Shown: in pieces, positions 6,638 through 8,213 of the stretch
Position numbering within the stretch: position 1 is the first letter of the stretch
Layout: every line of letters starts with the position of its first letter
Assembly (NCBI GenBank): GCA_964469265.1
Contig: CAYXYF010000052.1
Coordinates: 1-8,213 of the forward strand
Source: JAEYZS01 sp964469265
GTDB taxonomy: Bacteria > Bdellovibrionota > Bdellovibrionia > Bdellovibrionales > JAEYZS01
Length of the DNA: 8,213 bases
Direction: 5' to 3'
The notes under the pieces: model-generated
Told to the model about the DNA's origin: nothing
What the model saw: the letters and a program-made list of their open reading frames with translations, nothing else
Databases searched by the model: none
Translations under genes and position numbers: made by a program

Positions 6638-7774
6638 TCTTTGCTTCAGATTACGACGACTTTTACTTGTGGTGCCAAGAAAACTTCCCGTAGATGGATT
6701 AAATCCGAAGTCGATTGTCATTTCCATGATGTAACGTCGGTCCTCATGTTGTCCTGGATATTGCCCCAATTCGACCCCATACGTTGCAAAATCAAGAGAA
6801 ACCACGCCGAGATTTAAACCTACCCCTGCAGTATAATAACCCTGATGAAAACCACCGCGAAGCGCAAGTCCTGGCAGATCAACCTCAACACCTGCATGAA
6901 ACTTTTTACCCGCATGAATCTGTTCGCTAGAATCAATATGCTTCATTTCAAATACTGGGGTTACTACCATTCCAGGAGCTTCAATTTCAAGAGAGGCACT
7001 TGCAATAATTTGCTGTGTATCCGTTGGTGGACGTTTAAGACCACGATCAAGGGAGAATGTTGTATCTCCAATATTCTGCATAACAACCGCCAATGTGGGC
7101 TTCACCGCTGTCGGAAAAGTCATTGCAATTCCCGCATCTAAAGAATATCCAAGACCTCTGTTATCCAACTCATCTTTCAAGTCATCACTATTAAGATTTG
7201 CTAAGGACTCCACGGAAATTTCTGCCGACGATCCAATCCGATTGATTCTTTTTGCAACGATACCAACAGAGAGGCCCTTTGCTAGATCGACTCCCAATCC
7301 AGTGGCAATTCCGTAGTCATTGACAAAGTCCACTTGAAAGCTTGGTAACGCAGGATTTGAAAGATCTGCGCTGACATTAAAGCTGTCATAAACTGCGGCA
7401 GCAAAGTAAGGCATTGAAAAGCCCACGACAGCACCGCCCCCCATCCATAAATGCTCTCCATAAAACTCTCTTAAGGTATCAGCAAGATTGTCGCTATCTA
7501 AATCCAAAGCCTTTTCATAGGCATCGACACCGTTTACTCCGACTTTTGCTTTTAATAACGTCAGCTGAACTTCTTCTGTCTTTGCAATTCCAGCAGGATT
7601 ATAAAATAGGGCATCGGTATTACGAGCAATAGCCGTAAAAGCATTTCCCATGCCCAAAGCGCGCACTGAGATATTGCGGTTATACAACTCTCGCGCAGAT
7701 CCCTGTGCAGTTATCAATAAAACTGCCACAAAGGAAATTAAGAATGTTGAAAAGCTCTTACGGCTCACAAGCAT
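6632..7774 (-). CDS. Outer-membrane beta-barrel protein of the PorV/TraF-like (FadL-related) type
   Basis: An exported protein of 380 residues. Residues 1-27 look like a signal peptide: basic RK at 5-6, a hydrophobic core from about 8 to 22, and likely cleavage after GSA (25-27). The mature start has a signature shared by FadL-, PorV- and TraF_2-type barrels, VRALGMGNAF (37-46) and ALFYNPAG (55-62). The rest alternates short Gly/aromatic strands with polar loops, including DYGIATGLGVDL (153-164), LSVGIVAKRI (168-177), VVMQNIGDT (230-238) and a last strand YIMEMTIDFGF (348-358) ending in Phe. An unusual 22-residue tail rich in Ser, Thr, Arg and Lys follows. The start is set by an AGGAGGAGGAG site 9 bases upstream. 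It overlaps the preceding gene by 17 bases and is probably translated from the same message. The cargo or role is unknown; the TraF family name does not imply conjugation here. Confidence 0.75.
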   Translation of the reverse strand: MLVSRKSFSTFLISFVAVLLITAQGSARELYNRNISVRALGMGNAFTAIARNTDALFYNPAGIAKTEEVQLTLLKAKVGVNGVDAYEKALDLDSDNLADTLREFYGEHLWMGGGAVVGFSMPYFAAAVYDSFNVSADLSNPALPSFQVDFVNDYGIATGLGVDLAKGLSVGIVAKRINRIGSSAEISVESLANLNSDDLKDELDNRGLGYSLDAGIAMTFPTAVKPTLAVVMQNIGDTTFSLDRGLKRPPTDTQQIIASASLEIEAPGMVVTPVFEMKHIDSSEQIHAGKKFHAGVEVDLPGLALRGGFHQGYYTAGVGLNLGVVSLDFATYGVELGQYPGQHEDRRYIMEMTIDFGFNPSTGSFLGTTSKSRRNLKQRR

Positions 7775-8213
7775 TCGCTACTACTCCTCCTCCTGATATT
7801 CCTAAGCCAACACCATCGGTGGTTTCACGCACCATTCCTCGAATGATCTGTCTGTGTTCGTTAGTTAGATCAGAGATATTTATGACATCGCAAAAATCTA
7901 GAGGCGTTCCATCGATGGCTGTGCAAATTGTGTCAATCGATTGCGTGATACTTTCACCGAAAGAATAGCTTTGCATGTTTTTATAGAAAAGAACCACAGC
8001 GGTTCCTATTTCTCCAACATCGGTTGCGGGCAAGTCCGTGTCACCATTGGCATCACAGGGATCCCAGTTTGCATCGGGGGTACCATCATTATTGTAATCT
8101 GCACGATTAATTAAGATTGCACCAATTTTTGCAAAACTATTGAACGCCATCAAAAAGCGCCCGCGTTCGTTACTAACAACTCCCTCTGTGTCTGCAATAG
8201 TTTTTAATAAATC
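7758..8213 (-). CDS. Uncharacterised, probably exported protein with Ca-loop-like motifs (partial, N-terminus outside window)
   Basis: Only the last 151 codons and the TAA stop are inside the window. The frame is open to the right edge, so the gene starts beyond 8213; a TTG at 8153 is in frame but is not a likely start, because coding sequence of the same character continues upstream of it. I do not recognise the family. Numbering from the first visible codon, two Asp/Asn loops stand out: DYNNDGTPD (39-47), which fits DxNxDGxxD, and DANGDTD (54-60), which fits DxNxDxD. These resemble calcium-binding loops of thrombospondin type 3 or EF-hand/dockerin repeats. Four cysteines (53, 97, 108, 149) could form disulfides, which together with the Ca-like loops and the barrel neighbour suggests a periplasmic or surface location. 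A glycine-rich stretch (134-143) precedes the C-terminus. It overlaps the barrel gene by 17 bases, so the two products probably work in the same compartment. Confidence 0.7.
   Translation of the reverse strand, partial: DLLKTIADTEGVVSNERGRFLMAFNSFAKIGAILINRADYNNDGTPDANWDPCDANGDTDLPATDVGEIGTAVVLFYKNMQSYSFGESITQSIDTICTAIDGTPLDFCDVINISDLTNEHRQIIRGMVRETTDGVGLGISGGGVVANACEP
7784..7794 (-). promoter_or_regulatory. Ribosome binding site of the barrel gene, inside the upstream gene
   Basis: The minus strand reads AGGAGGAGGAG, an extended Shine-Dalgarno sequence ending 9 bases before the ATG at 7774. The same bases encode the Gly-Gly-Gly run (residues 141-143 of the visible part) of the upstream protein. 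Confidence 0.75.

Noticed and set aside
6845..7968. Several 70-98 codon plus-strand open frames opposite the barrel gene and the right-edge gene
   Set aside because: Their composition (Arg/His/Lys-rich, low complexity) is that of antisense translation, and none has a credible start signal.
8151..8153. TTG at 8153 as start of the right-edge gene
   Set aside because: The frame stays open through the remaining 20 codons to the window edge, with protein-like composition, so the gene is most simply read as truncated by the window.

Overview
The window is a stretch of bacterial chromosome with moderately low GC (about 40 % by eye) and tightly packed, partly overlapping genes that carry clear Shine-Dalgarno sites. 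A Gram-negative cell is implied by an exported outer-membrane barrel protein with a signal peptide. An AddAB rather than RecBCD repair nuclease, a YgdQ-like TerC protein and TraF/PorV-type barrels together fit a delta-proteobacterium or Bdellovibrionota-like lineage. That placement is inference; there is no rRNA or other marker gene to fix it.

Layout, left to right: a short leader (1-127) with two inverted repeats; a plus-strand TerC-family membrane protein (128-868); then four minus-strand genes. Read in the direction of transcription, from the right edge leftward, these are: the 3' part of an uncharacterised, probably exported protein with Ca-loop-like Asp/Asn motifs (7758-8213, cut by the window edge); an outer-membrane beta-barrel protein (6632-7774) overlapping it by 17 bases; a 62-base gap with a small inverted repeat and a weak candidate promoter; addB (3801-6569); and addA (865-3825) overlapping addB by 25 bases. 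The TerC gene and addA converge and overlap by 4 bases, so their stop codons interlock.

AddA and AddB together form a helicase-nuclease that processes double-strand DNA ends for RecA-dependent recombination. AddA keeps all the UvrD-type helicase motifs and a C-terminal nuclease. AddB has no visible P-loop but keeps its own nuclease and the four-cysteine iron-sulfur 'staple'. The codons for the last three of those cysteines also hold the Shine-Dalgarno site and start codon of addA, so the two genes are coupled at one dense spot. The same design, with a Shine-Dalgarno site inside the last codons of the gene before, recurs between the two envelope genes.

I found no mobile element, CRISPR array, RNA gene or clear new multi-gene system. 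Most of the window is conserved core genes. The least explained parts are the exported protein/barrel pair at the right edge and the expression signals around addBA.
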